From: Brachypodium distachyon
Taxonomy: Eukaryota > Streptophyta > Magnoliopsida > Poales > Poaceae
Direction: 5' to 3'
Length of the DNA: 64,000 nt
Assembly: GCF_000005505.3 (NCBI RefSeq)
Contig: NC_016134.3
Location: 1,364,001-1,428,000 of the forward strand
Of the stretch, positions 12,156 through 24,110 are shown piece after piece. A program made the position numbers and the translations under genes. Position 1 is the first letter of the stretch. Every line of letters starts with the position of its first letter. The notes below the pieces were generated by a model. That model was given only the letters and a program-made list of their open reading frames with translations. It did no database searches and was not told the origin of the DNA.

Positions 12156-13093
12156 GAGAAGAGAGGAGCAAAATATAAGAATGTCAATGTATCCAGGGAT
12201 CAACTTGAGAAGAAAATACATAAACTTGAGGACTGAAGTGCCAAAAATCTCAATTGCCCCAAAAAGCACACACGCGCTGGGACACCAGCCAGAGAGAGAG
12301 GGGTGGAGGAAGGCCATCACCATGGAGGAGGGCTTGGCATCCAAGAAAGAAGAGAGGGGAAAAGAGAGAAGAAGAAGGGAAGACATGGAGGCGGATCTCG
12401 ATCTGTTCCTGGGCTGACCGAGTTCTTCTTCATCGTCGTCAAGCTCCCTGCAAGTCTAGTTGCAACTCATGCAAGTCTCCTCCTTCTAATCTCCGTCGCT
12501 GCCTCACCTGCTTCTGCTCTGTCAAGTCGCCCTCAACTTGCAAAATCTCGGTGAAAAGACTCAGACCACTCTCTCCCTTTCTCAGTTCCCTGCTTATCTT
12601 ATTGATCCTGCCAATTGAGAAGTAGTTTAGCGACCTGAACCTGTTCGTGACTTTGCTTGTATGAGATCAAAGTTTCAGAAATTCTTGTTGATCTTTAGTT
12701 TCTTATTAATTCCTAAGCTCTATGTCGTGATGCTTATTTCAGTGATTGATGCTAGTTTACTTTGTCACCTGCCTACTGTGATTTTTCCTTCTTCCCTTTC
12801 TAGTCACTTGCTTCTACCTTCTCTAGTTTGTTTGCTCGTGAGTAAAACCTGCAATTAGTAGTGTTAATCTGTGTGTTGGAGGTAGTTATTTTGATCAGTA
12901 AAACAATCGAGGAAAGTATTGTTCGGATTTCTAATTCGGTCATCTATTTTGCTGCTTTTAATTACTGTTCACCTACGAGAACAAGTTCTTCCGGTTAAGC
13001 TGTTCGAATCTGAATTTCTGTTAGTAATTTGGTCCCTGTGAATGAACACGACAACTCTATATTATAAACTGATCAGATTATACCGATCTTTCA
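11905..13093 (+). repeat. Extended 3' part of the 5' LTR, with gene-like sequence in reverse orientation
   Basis: Between the usual LTR 3' landmark (about 11880-11900) and the primer-binding site lie ~1.2 kb of extra DNA. The first ~250 bp also follow the landmark in the right LTR copy. Read on the minus strand, 12100-12160 looks like a terminal exon: an acceptor (GCCGGCAG) followed by codons for VQEQGQNLKKILT and a TAA, then 3'UTR-like sequence to ~11905. An open frame on the same strand (12096-12386) starts with a hydrophobic peptide. The segment ends CCGATCTTTCA directly before the primer-binding site, as an LTR end should. The simplest reading is an LTR that absorbed a host-gene fragment. 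The host gene is not recognised. Confidence 0.45.
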
Positions 13094-13095
13094 AT

Positions 13096-13107
13096 TGGTA
13101 TCAGAGC
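13096..13107 (+). other. Retrotransposon primer-binding site (initiator tRNA-Met)
   Basis: TGGTATCAGAGC matches the 3' end of initiator methionine tRNA, the usual primer for minus-strand DNA synthesis in plant Copia elements. It follows TTTCA-AT, giving a standard CA LTR end and a two-base gap. Confidence 0.9.
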
Positions 13108-13143
13108 CTCGTCTCTTAAATAGGGCTTAACCGTCTTAAGAGT

Positions 13144-15235
13144 ATGGCCGACGTGAGTGAGGTGGTTGGAAACAAAGCTACTATGGGCACCAAAGTGAGT
13201 ATGGACGTGTTGATTAAGGTTTTGAGATATCTTAAGCCATCCATACTCATTGAGGTTAAATCCGTAGTGGCCTAGTGCCTTAAGCCAATGCTCCCACTAC
13301 ATCTTATACCAACACCGAGTTGCCCAAATCCTTACCCGTTGAGGAAATAGACAAACCGGGTGTGGATGTCAAAGCAATAAAAGCTGAGGCTAATGCTAGT
13401 GATGTGAGAGCAAACCAATCCCAAGGAATAGGTGGCTTGGGGTCATATTGTGAGGTGTCCTCATCTCAACATTATGCATCCCCTTCCATTTTCATGCCTC
13501 ATTTTCCCCCTCAAGGCCCTCCACCAAAGCTAAATGCATCTAACTTTTCTAATTGGTTATTTTGTATGAGATCCTATATTTGTAGAACATCAATAGATTT
13601 ATGGAGGATCATTGAGGATGGGTACAAGCCACATGATCAAGGAAACTTAACTCCGAGAGAGTATATTGATTTTCTACTCGATGCAAGTGCATTGCATATC
13701 ATTGAAAAGTCTCTTCAAGTGGAGAATCTTCCTCATATCCATTCGTGCACCACTGCCAAAGAAGTTTGGAATTATCTTGTCACAAATCTTGCTTTGATGG
13801 CCAAGGTGTCACATCAAGAAGAAGAGGAAGAAGAGAGAGAGAGGAAGATGAGTGTTGTCTCGAAGCAATATTGTATGCTTATAGTGAGTATATGGCTCTT
13901 ACTTCAAAAATGTTTTGGGACAACAAGGAAAACTTCAAGTCAAGTAATTCAAAGTATATTACAAGCTCAAAGCCACAAAGTGAGTTGGTGATTCAAGAAG
14001 AATACTTGTCGGGAGATGATGAAGAAGGACAAAATGATGAGGTAGTGGGAGTGGCCCTTGTTGCCATTTCCACCTCCTCCTCACCTTCAATGTCCCTATT
14101 CGACTCCCCCAACGAAAATAAGAGCTTCACCAACAAGTGCTTCATGGTCAAAGGTAACATCGTAACTCCTTCCAATAAAACAATCATGCAACCTAGTGTA
14201 TCTTTGATGAATTGTGTGAAAGAACAAGATGTGGGCAAGGTTGAGGTAAATGGCTTTGATAAGTTCATGGCTAGCATAAAGGGAGAGACCAAGAGGTATT
14301 TTGAAGTCCTCTTGGGACAATTAGGTGAAGCCAATGCCCTTCTTGAGGAGAAAGAAGAGATCATCATTGAGAAGGAAGGTTTTGAACGTAAAGCCATGAA
14401 TGAGATCGCGGAGCTCTCTCAAGCTTTGAAAGAAGAGCAAGCAAATAGGGAAGCTATTGAGGAATCTCTTACTTTAGAGCTTTCTAAGGTTAAAGGTTCT
14501 TATAAACATGCTATGTCGCTTGCGGATGAATATTTGGCTAATATTGCAATATTGAGGATGGCCATGCTAGACTCCTAAGGGACTTTGAGCAACTTGAAAA
14601 GGACCACAAATCCTTGAAGAGTGAGCTTAAGACACTCAAAGAGTCTCGTGATCATCTTCAATATTCTCTTGTGGAAGAAATGGGTTCTAATAGTCCTCCT
14701 AGTGTTAATGTTACTTCAACTAACCCTTGTTGTGAGCATGTATCTCTTGTAGAGGAGAACATTAGATTGAAGGCCCAAATTGAAAAGGGTCTAGCCACTT
14801 GCATCCAAGGGGAGAAGAACCTAAATGACCTTTTGAGCAATTAAAAGGAATCTATTGGAAAGGAAGGGCTTGGGTATGTGCCTAAGTCCAAAAGCAACAA
14901 CAACAAGAGGAAGGCCAAGCCTACTCTCCAAACTAACGTTTCTTTTGTGAAGGAAGGGGAGTTGGCTAAGGAGAAGGCTAAGAACAAGAAGAGTGGCAAG
15001 GCCACTTATGATAATAGTGCCGTGAATTTTAATCCCTCATATGTTCTTTGTCATGATAATGATGGGCATGTTTATGCCAAATTTGTTGGTTCTCCTTATG
15101 AATATGTTGAATGGTCTATTTGGATTCCTAAGACCCTTGTTGCTAACAAAAGGGGATCCGTTGAAAAATGGGTTCCCAAGACCAAGACTCGATCTTGTAG
15201 GTGTTTGCTTCCGGTGGTGCGTCATGGATAATTGT
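13144..15235 (+). pseudogene. Degenerate gag region of the Copia element
   Basis: A candidate start (MADVSEVVG) at 13144 is stopped after about 43 codons. Later fragments (13320-13991, 13745-14578, 14614-14844, 14878-15231) lie in different frames. They carry the Copia gag signature KLNASNFSNWLFCM, followed by a long Glu/Lys-rich coiled-coil (LGEANALLEEKEEII and similar) and a Lys-rich segment. A clean CCHC zinc knuckle was not seen. In intact elements this would be the nucleocapsid precursor. Here frameshifts and stops prevent one product. Confidence 0.75.
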
Positions 15236-18200
15236 TAGCGGTGCTACAAATCATATGACTGGAAGCATTCAAGGATTTGGTTGTTGAGCTTAAATCTTAT
15301 ACATCTAGCTACAACCAAGTATATTTGGGGACTCTTCGAATTAAAAGGTATTGAGTCTACGCAAGGTAATAATATCTTTGGATTCCTCCATTGAGAATGT
15401 CATGCTTGTTGAGACTCCTTCATTCAATTTACTTTCCATTTGTCAATAAGCACTTATGAGCTTTTCATCTTTATTTGGTTTACAACATGTGACCCTTGTA
15501 TGGAGCAAGACTCTTAAAGTAGCCTTTGTTGGATATGTGGAAAATGGTTCTTATGTGGTAGATTTCTCCAAGAAACCCACTAAAACCGAAACATGTCTAA
15601 AGGCTAAATTTGATATGGATGGTTTTAGCATTGCCATTTAACCCCCATGTCAATATGAGTTCTTTGCAAAGTCTTCTAAAGGGGAAACATGTGTTTGGTC
15701 TAACCAATGTGATTTTTGCCAAAGATTGTGCTTGCAGTGCTTGCATTGAAGGTAAATTACATGAGAAGAGGGGCTTCCCCACAAGAATGTACTATCACTT
15801 CAAAGAGGCCCTTGGAGCTCTTTCGCTTGGATCTCTTTGGTCCTCCAACTAATGGTAGTCTTGGTGGTAAGAAGTATTATTTGGTTTTGTTGATGACTAT
15901 TATAGGTACACATGGGTATATTCTTGAAGTTCGAGAGTGAGACCCAACAAACCATCATCGACTTTGCCAATGAAGCCCAAACGCCAATATGGTATAATAT
16001 TTTGGCCATTAGAAGCGAAAACGGCACCGAGTTCAAGAACTACACCTTGGATGAATTTTTGAGTGATGGGGGTATCAAACGTCAATATTCCGCTGCATTT
16101 ATCCCTCGACAAAATGGTGTAGTGGAGAGAAAGAATTTGACTCGTATGGATGCGGCAAGGACATTATTGGAGGAGTTTAACTCTCCATACAACTTTTGGG
16201 CCAAAGCAATTAACACCGCATGCCATGCAACCAACCATCTCCATCTCCACAAGATCTTGAACAAGACTCCTTATGAAATTCTAGCGGGACACAAGGCCAA
16301 CCTCAAGTACTTTCGGGTATTCGGTTGTAAGTGTTTCGTTCTCAAGAAAGGTGTTCGTTTAGCTAAATTTGAACATAAAACTTATGAGGGCATATTTGTT
16401 TGGTTTTGCTTCTAACCACCATGCTTATAGAGTCAACAACAAATCCATTGGAATTGTTGAAGAATCTTGTAGCGTGGAGTTTGATGAGAATAATGGATCC
16501 CATGTGGGGCAAGTTGATCTTGTTGATGTAGATGTTGAAATTCCTCCACAAACCATACAAAGAATGGGCATATGTCAAATCATGCTCATTGAGGAACCCC
16601 GTGTGGAAGAAGGAGAAGAAACAATGCTCTAATCAAGTGGAGCCCTCACCTACACAAGATCCACATGCAAACCAAGAACAAGAACAAGTCCCTCATGTTG
16701 ATGACCAAGTTGATCAAGGGCAAGATCAAACTCAAGATGTTGGTGATTCATCACCAAATAATGCCCAACATCAAGATCCTCAAGATGATCAAGCTTTCAT
16801 TGAGTCTCAAGATACATCTCAAGAAACTCTTGATCGTCGTGCTTTGGAGATCATCTCACATCTTCAACAACAAGAACACACCTTGGACAAGGTGCTAGGA
16901 AGCGTGAAGAAAGGGGTAACGACTCATAGACAATTAGCTAACTTTTGTGAACATCATGTTTTTGTCTATTGTGTTATGCCTCAAAAGGTACATGAAGCAC
17001 TCGAAGATCCAGATTGGCTTAATGCCATGCATGAAGAATTGAACAACTTCGAGCGCAACGATGTGTGGTCCTTGGTTGAGAAGCCAACGGATTAATTGCA
17101 AGAATGTCATTGGGACTAAATGGATTTTCAAGAACAAGCAAGATGCCAAGGGCAAGTAATTCATAACAAGGAAATATTGGTGGCTCAAGGTTTCTCTCAA
17201 GTCGAGGTTATTGACTACGGTGAAACTTTCGCTTCCTTATTCGCCTTGAAACTTTTTGTATCTTGCTTGCATACGCATTGCATCATAACATTAGATTGCA
17301 ACAAATGAATGCGAAAAGTGCATTTCTAATTGGTCCACTAAATGTTTTGGTGTATGTCAAAGAACCACTGGGATTTGAGAATCCTAAATTTTCTAACCAC
17401 ATCTATAAACTTGATAAGGCACTCTATTGACTTATGAAAGCTCCACGTGCGTGGTATGAGCACCTTAGAGAGTTGTTAGTGGGTTGTGGGTTTGAAATTG
17501 GGCTAATTGATCATACTCTTTTTACTAACAGATTTGGGGTGATTTGTTTATATGCCAACTATATGTTGATGACATTATATATGTTTGGTCATTCTAACAA
17601 TGCTTTGAGTGATGATTTTCTAAGCTAATGACCGATAAGTTTGAGATGTCTATGATGGGTGAAATGGAGTTCTTCCTTGGATTCAAAATCAAACAATTGA
17701 GAGGAAGGATTTTCATTAATCAAGCTAAATATACCCAAGACATGCTGAAGAGATTCAAGATGGATGATGCCTAGTGTGCAAGGACTCCAATGCCAACATC
17801 AAGTTCTCTTGATCTCGATCCCAATGGTAATACGTGGATCAAAAGGTATTTTGTTCTATGTTTGGACTTCTATTCTACCTTTGTGCATCTAGACCGGATT
17901 TTATGTTGAATGCGGGTGTTTGTGCAAGATGTCAATCCACACCAAAAGATTGTCATTTAGTGACGGTCAAAAGAATCTTTTGATACTTGGTTCATACCTC
18001 AAACTTTGGATTATGGCATCCTAAAGGATCGAGTTTCAAGCTTTTTGGATATTCTGATTTGGATTGGGCAAGAGACAAAATGGATATGATGCCCACATCC
18101 GGCGGCTTCCCAATTTATTGGTAGGTCTTTGGTGTGTTGGTCTTCTAAGAAGCAAAATTGTGTGTCTCTATCTACCTCCGAAGCCGAGTACGTCGCAGCC

Positions 18201-18520
18201 GCAAGTTGTTGTGCACAATTGTTATGGATGAGGCAAATCTTATTGGACTTTGGAATCACTTTTGAAAGTGTGCCTTTTTGTGTGACAATGGGAGTACTAT
18301 CAAGATTATCCACAACCCCGTGCAACATAGTAAGATGAAGCATATTGAGATTTATCATCATATTCATTTGAGTGCACGTGGAACGTGATGATATATATTG
18401 AGCTCTCATTTGTAGCCACCGGCAAGCAACTAGCGGATATTTTCATAAAGTTACTTGACGAAGCAAGATTATGTGAATTGAGGTGTGAGCTAAATATCAT
18501 AAGATTCAAGTAATGTGGTA
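15236..18520 (+). pseudogene. Degenerate pol region (protease, integrase, reverse transcriptase, RNase H)
   Basis: Fragments occur in Copia order. The protease signature lies at about 15220-15260, where the Asp of the usual D-S/T-G-A motif reads as Val (VSGATNHMTG). A GAG-pre-integrase-like piece is at about 15700-15850. Integrase core pieces are at 15912-16415, including SENGTEF and QNGVVERKN. Reverse transcriptase pieces run from about 16990 to 17620, with KAPRAWYEHL. RNase H at about 18130-18340 contains STSEAEYVAAASCCAQLLWM. Many stop codons and frameshifts break the reading frame, and the catalytic YVDD region is itself disrupted near 17550-17580. It is non-functional. Confidence 0.85.
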
Positions 18521-18959
18521 TGATGAACTTGCACACCTACCCACAGTTGACATTTATCTTGTTTTGGTGTAGGCATGAATGTAGGGGGAGCATAGCTCTA
18601 TTCATGGACAAATGCTACTTCTACTATGCATAAATTGTTTTCTATACATTGAGCTTAAATGTGAGTTTTGATTCTTGAGCCCAAAATTTATCTTCGCAGT
18701 GTCAAGATCATATATACTCAAACATGGTGGCTAAGGCCACCATCTCCTCATGTGAGGAGTTGGTTCTTATTTGAAATTCATTGCATATCTAGTCAACTAT
18801 GACACTATATGATTATCCATGGAAAAACACTCATAACTGGTTTTAAATTTGCATCTTGCAATTTGAGTGTGTATTGCCATATTATATCCTTTGTGTGCAT
18901 CTTATCCTAAGCCTTTAATCTCACCTTGAAACCATCTATTCTCAAAGCACAAGTTCCTT

Positions 18960-20000
18960 GTTTTGAAACATGGAGGTTCCGCCATTCCAGGGCGGTACTA
19001 CCGCTCCTCCCAAGGCGGTACTACCGGACGGTGGTACAACCACCCTTCACAGGGCGGTACAACCACCGACAGTGGATTTCTAAAGAGTGAATGGGCTGGG
19101 GCTAGTCGAGTGGGAGTTTTCTTCCTTCTCCATCCGTGCCTCCAACCCTATAGTTCCTCCACTCCCTTCTTTGGAGCACTCCCCGAGCTAATGCTTGGAT
19201 CCACCGGTTCTCCGGTCCTCCCAAACTTCTATTCCAAGGGAATCGTTCCCCTTCATCTCCTCTACCATGAAGACCAATAATTTTTCAACTCCCCATTCTT
19301 TAGAGTTCTAATTTTGGAACGCTAGACGCGGTTGGAGAGAAATTGCAATGTCTATTGGTAGAATGTAATCTTGGAGTAGCTTTGTTCCCGGGAGTTTGTG
19401 TGCTTATCTATTCCCTCATATCTATAGATCTTTCACAAGTGCTAGCTCAAGCAAAACCAAGGGCAAGGCCCATGCAAAGAAAGAGACCAAAAGAGAGATC
19501 TTTACAAATGAAGAAGCATGCCGAGTCGAGGTTTGGTAATCATGGCAACTTGGGTGATAGTGTTGTTTTGATGCCACATAGAGCCCCAAGCAAGAATGAG
19601 AGTGTCATTGGCAAGATGGAAAAGAAGATTAAGGAAGTGTTTTATTTTGAACAAGCCAATGAAGTCAATATGTATGAAGCCCACAAGAATGCAAAGAGCA
19701 TCCAATTAATCAATAGAAGATGTTGAGAGTACTTAATGTGGATGATGCTAGTGGAAGCAAATCAAATTTGAGACCCTTGAAGAACGGAATTCAATTCGTG
19801 GAGCTTGGGATGAAGATGAAGTTCTGCACCTCAACCTCCAACCCATTATGAAGAAAATGACCCCCAAGACAAAGAAGAAGATGAAGCCTCCATTGCCTCC
19901 GGTTGATCTCCTTTTTGGTGTCTTGATGCCAAAGGGGGGGAGATTTAGAGTAGTCTAGGAGAGATTAGGGAGTGTTGTGAGGTTTAGATTGCTAGACTTG
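18960..20000 (+). other. Post-pol region of the Copia element with decayed open frames
   Basis: The segment 18975-19075 holds repeated GGCGGTACTACCG or GGTGGTACAACCACC motifs that are nearly self-complementary. Two open frames follow (18963-19280 and 19343-19726). The second is Lys/Arg-rich with a possible coiled coil. SIRE-type elements commonly carry an extra region here, sometimes with an envelope-like frame, but I see no signal peptide or transmembrane pair to support that. Confidence 0.45.
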
Positions 20001-21018
20001 CGGGGATTTGCAAGGGTTTTTAAGTCACAAGCTCGTTTCTTCTTGCATTTCATTTGATGATGCTTGTGAGCTATATTTGTCGTTGTGGTTTGTTCGATAC
20101 ATTTATTTATGCCTTTGTGTCATTGCTTTGAACTAATGGTGACCTTTTTAGGTCCTTATGCTTTGATACAATGTGTGTAAGACATGTTCTTTATATGCTT
20201 GAGATGCAATAGTTAGTCATGTGCTTAATGTTCACTTTGTGTTATGCTTTATGCCTATTGTGACTTGCTATATCTCATATGTGCTTTATATCTATCTCAT
20301 GTCTTACTAATCATGTGTGGAGATGCTTATAATTTTGCCTTTGTAGTATTTGCTCCATCACATGATCTTTTGGAAAAAGGTATGCCCTTCATGGGATGGT
20401 TTGTGAGACATGGTTAATTTCTATATGCATGAGTCTTAATAGCTTAAGTCATTTGGTGTTATTGTGCTTTACTCTATACCTATGACGTACTATGTTTTTA
20501 TGATATATCCTTTAATGCATATTTGCTCTATGTCTATATCATGTCTTACTAATTGTGTTGTGGAGATGTTTTTAATTATTCCCTTCTAGAGTTGCTCCAT
20601 GGCATGATCTCATTGCAAAAGGTATGATTTCAATTGTTGGATTTATCTAACCCATTATGCTTCATGGAAGTATTGCTCTATATATATTGTTGGATAAGTC
20701 CATGTAGAGTTCATTTACTTTTGTTATGCCTCTTGAAGGTATGCTCTATATTTTATATGAATGAATCTTACATATCTTTGTGAAGCTCTCGTTGAAATAT
20801 CTTTGATCTTTTGCAATTGAGTATTCGCATATAAAATCTAGGGGGAGCCTTGATCCTAGCTTATGTGCACTTTGCAATCCAAAAGCAAATTCAAAATAGT
20901 GCATATAGCTAGGGGGAGCCCGTCTATATTTTATTCGCTTGTGTTAAACTTATTGCATATCATTATTAAGCTTTATTGTTATATCTTACTGCAAATCGTT
21001 GTGTTGTCATCAAACACC
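20001..21018 (+). other. Non-coding 3' internal region of the Copia element
   Basis: T-rich DNA with repeated phrases such as CTTACTAAT, CATGATCT and TATGC, and two CTAGGGGGAGCC tracts at 20839 and 20909 that resemble duplicated polypurine tracts. No coding sequence is visible. Confidence 0.6.
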
Positions 21019-21030
21019 AAAAAGGGGGAA
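21019..21030 (+). other. Polypurine tract next to the 3' LTR
   Basis: AAAAAGGGGGAA lies two bases before TGAAAGGG, the start of the 3' LTR. It would prime plus-strand synthesis. Confidence 0.8.
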
Positions 21031-21032
21031 AT

Positions 21033-22636
21033 TGAAAGGGCATTTCCCTCTCTAAGTGTTTTGGTGTTAATGACAACATGACACGTGGACTAACCGTGTG
21101 CTCGAGTGTTTCAGATTTGAGATCAAATGGCACAAGACGGTTCGTTGCCCTCAAAAAGGAAAGAAGCGTAGCGATGTTTAGCGGCTTTTTATTTATATTG
21201 AGTCGTAGGAACTTCGTACTATAAAGAGGGAGTCCACATGGGAAGGTAATGGGTGAATCAACTTCACGTACACAAATCTACCATATTTGCACCCACATAA
21301 AGCCTACCCAAAGTGAGAGAGAGTAAAGACATTTCAGAAAATCATTTCCAGTGCTCCCAGCTCTCCAGGCACCGGAACTTCCGGCCCAACATTCGAGTGA
21401 ACTTCCGGGTGCTCTCTGTTACCCCTGACTGAAATATGCGGAACTTCCTCCTGATCGCCAGAAATTCCGGCTGACCGGAACTTCTTCCCGATCGCCGGAA
21501 CTTCCGGCTGACCAGAACTTCCAGGGGTGCAACCGGAACTTCCACCCGTCACTGCGCGAAATACACATAACGATCAGATTTCGAGGCCACTTAAAGGGGC
21601 TTCGTCCCCAACGGGTTTCTAGACCAAAGCACATCCAAGAGCAGCCCCTCTCTCCCCCCAAGAACACAAGAGCTTCATTTTCCTTGATCTCCCTCCCTAG
21701 TTCCCCCCTTTGATTCATCTTTTGAGAATTGGAGGTCAAGATCTAGGGTTTCATCAAGTCAAAAAGTTGATTCCCCTTGTTTCCTTTGTGGATTTTGTTA
21801 CTCTTGAGATTTTGGGATCCCTAGCCGGAAGGTGTGTCATCAAGGCCTCTAATCTTGTGAGGAGGTGCTTGAGGATTCGGGAAGAAATCTCCAATTAAGT
21901 TGTGGAGTTGTGCCCTTCTCCTTGTTTGTAGGGTTCGACGTTCGCCCTAGAGGAAGTCACTAGTGGAACTCATCTCACCTTTATGGTGTTGTGAGAGCTC
22001 ATCCCACCTTTGTGGTGTGGTGAGTTGGAGAATAGAGCGAGCCTTTGTGGCGCCGCTACCTTTGTGGTAGAGCACTCCTCCAAACGGAGACGTACACCGA
22101 CCCCAATAGGTGGAACTCCGGTGAAATCTTTGTCTCCCCGTGTGGTATCATTCTTACCCCTTTACTTACTCGCAAAGCTTAATTATTTATCTTGTGCTTC
22201 GGCTATCAAGCAAGTTTCAATTGATTATCTATTGCTTGTGCTCGTGCTTCGGCTTTTGCATCATACTAGGGGTGTTCATCATTTAGACGTTTTAGTGAAC
22301 CCATGTATTGATGCTTGTATCCCATAAAAGTGAAAAGAAAAAGTAAAATTTGTTAGTCGTCTGTTCACCCCCCCCCCTCTAGTCGACCATGATGACCATC
22401 ATATTTACAACATTTGAGAGCATACTTTGAAGTTTATTTGGCATAAAAATCTAGCTTCATTGATCAAATTTCTCAATTAGAGAGTACAAGTACTTGCAAA
22501 TACATGGTATGAGCTACTTTACAGCCTTGGGCTCACATTTGCAGGATTGGTGCGACAAGGCACCCCAATTCTACTCCAAGGCTTACATGAGGATCTTCTT
22601 CAAGTTCTGCCCCTGCTCTTGGACCTGCCGACGACA
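21033..22636 (+). repeat. 3' LTR of the Copia element
   Basis: It begins TGAAAGGGCATTTCCCTCTC after the polypurine tract. Positions 21362-21545 contain about eight variants of GGAACTTCC/CCGGAACTTCCGG spaced unevenly. From about 21480 it matches the 5' copy almost exactly. The match ends at 22636, after GACCTGCCGACGACAA. The right boundary is therefore either 22636 or an earlier point, with the rest being shared flank (see the extended LTR entry). Confidence 0.75.
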
Positions 22637-23174
22637 ATTAGTAATTTACAAAATTAAGTTATGAGTACTGAGCCAAAATGCAGAAATAAACACAAATAGT
22701 AATTTACAAAATTTAATAATATGTACTACTAAACCAAATTAAAGTGAATTCTCACGGTCATTGGATTGTATGTAGTTGGTTAAAGGAGAATTTTGACATG
22801 CTTGATGCACTACTAAAATAAATATTTATCCGATGTAAACGCATATCGCATACCTTATGGTTGTCATTGAATTGTTATGAAAGTTTATATTAGTATATAT
22901 ATGCATGCTCGATTGAGGGATATTTTGCTTTATTTTATATAATGACAGAGGTGGTTAATCTAGATACAACTTAGTGTATTGATTAGTGATTTGGGTGTGG
23001 ATGCTAATTTAGAGAGTACTGGCATTATCTTTCATAATGACATTTGTGGGTAAATTAGATATAAATTTACGGATTAAATCAAATAATCGAACAAAATGGT
23101 AGAGGTGGTTAATTTACATGCAATTATATATGATTATTTTAAATTATTTTTCATATAGTTAAAGGCAGGTATTG
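22637..23174. other. AT-rich spacer
   Basis: No gene is visible. The phrase AGTAATTTACAAAATT occurs twice within the first ~80 bases (22639 and 22699). Confidence 0.5.
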
Positions 23175-24110
23175 GGCGAAGTATCCAGTGAAAACCTCTA
23201 TTGGGTGCAAACCTGGAAACTTTCGTCCTTAGCAATTGGATCTACGACGTGCGGCTCAGTTGAGAGGTGGGAATCTCATCCATAACTTAAACGTGATTTT
23301 GTAGGAAACCCCTTGTCATTTTCCTTCTGCTCTGAACCGACCTCTCGTCTGTCCCGAACGAGTTTTGAGGAGGCCGACGGTCGACGGTGAGTGAATGGGA
23401 GGCGCTGGTGGCGGACGGCGCTGTACACAGGTGCTGGCTTGAGGCAGCGGCGGACCCTTGCGCCGGAGGCAGAGGTTCTAACCCCACGCGCGGGCGGAGG
23501 ATCCCCAGCGTTGGCGGCAGCGGCGGCCCCATGAGCCGGCGGCGTCCCCATGCTCTGGCGGCAGCGGCCCCTTGCAACGGTGGTGGCGTCCCCATGTTGT
23601 TTGCTGAATCCAAATGGAAGATGCTGATAGATTGAATCGAATTAGATGCTAGTTGTTTCCTGAATCCGAATCGGTGCTTGCTGTTTGCTGGTGTCTGCCC
23701 TTTAGCCTGAAGCTGTTGTTTGCTGTACAGTAAATAGAAATGGTGTTATGCTTGATTTTTTCCGTACCCGAATCAGGCGGCGGACGCGGCAGCGCATTCA
23801 TCGAGGACGGCTGCGGCACTATGTCTAGCGGCCAGCGCGACATCACCGCAGGCGGCGGATGCGGCAGCACGACGGGCGGCGGCGGGTGTGCAGAGCACAC
23901 TGCGTTGAAGACTTCGTTCGTTTCCCTTTTTCTTTTTCAGTTGCGAATCGTTTTTTCTGGAAGGTGGGAAAAAAGGGGTTTTCTGCAAAATTGGTTTAAG
24001 TTACGGGTGAGATTCCCACCTTTCATCTGAGCCGCACATTGCACATCCGATGGCTAAGGATGGAAGTTTGCAGTTTGCACCTAATAAGGGTTTTCACGGA
24101 ATACTTCGCC
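23175..24110. mobile_element. MULE-like non-autonomous DNA transposon with ~180-bp terminal inverted repeats
   Basis: The left end starts GGCGAAGTATCCAGTGAAAAC and the right end, reverse-complemented, starts GGCGAAGTATTCCGTGAAAAC. Similarity continues inward for about 105 bp at roughly 75-80% through GTGCGGCTCAG and GGTGGGAATCTCA, and more weakly to about 180 bp. Long inverted repeats of this kind are typical of Mutator-like elements. The core (about 23390-23930) is GC-rich and CGG-rich, unlike the AT-rich flanks, but encodes no transposase. No clear 9-bp target duplication is visible (CAGGTATTG left, ATTTTAAAT right), so the element may be old. A Pack-MULE carrying gene fragments is possible. 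Confidence 0.65.

Larger units (their letters stand above)
10988..22636 (+). mobile_element. SIRE/Maximus-type Ty1/Copia LTR retrotransposon, non-autonomous, with nearly identical LTRs
   Basis: The element reads left to right: truncated 5' LTR, an extra segment, primer-binding site (13096-13107), gag remnants, protease, integrase, reverse transcriptase and RNase H remnants, a long 3' internal region, polypurine tract (21019-21030) and 3' LTR. The order protease-integrase-RT-RNase H defines Copia. The long post-pol region with several AGGGGGA tracts (20841, 20911, 21023) fits the SIRE/Maximus lineage. Coding frames carry many stops and shifts, so no functional proteins are encoded. The two LTR copies differ at only about a dozen positions over roughly 1,165 bp, so the insertion is recent despite the decayed coding region. 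Outer termini and target-site duplication were not identified: the left LTR lacks its first ~450 bp, and the right LTR may lack its end. Confidence 0.85.

Noticed and set aside
12007..12625. Overlapping plus-strand frames after the 5' LTR
   Set aside because: They lie in the extra LTR segment, overlap in several frames and show no family motif.
18963..19726. Possible envelope-like gene in the Copia element
   Set aside because: No signal peptide, transmembrane segment or coiled-coil/fusion pattern clear enough to support it.
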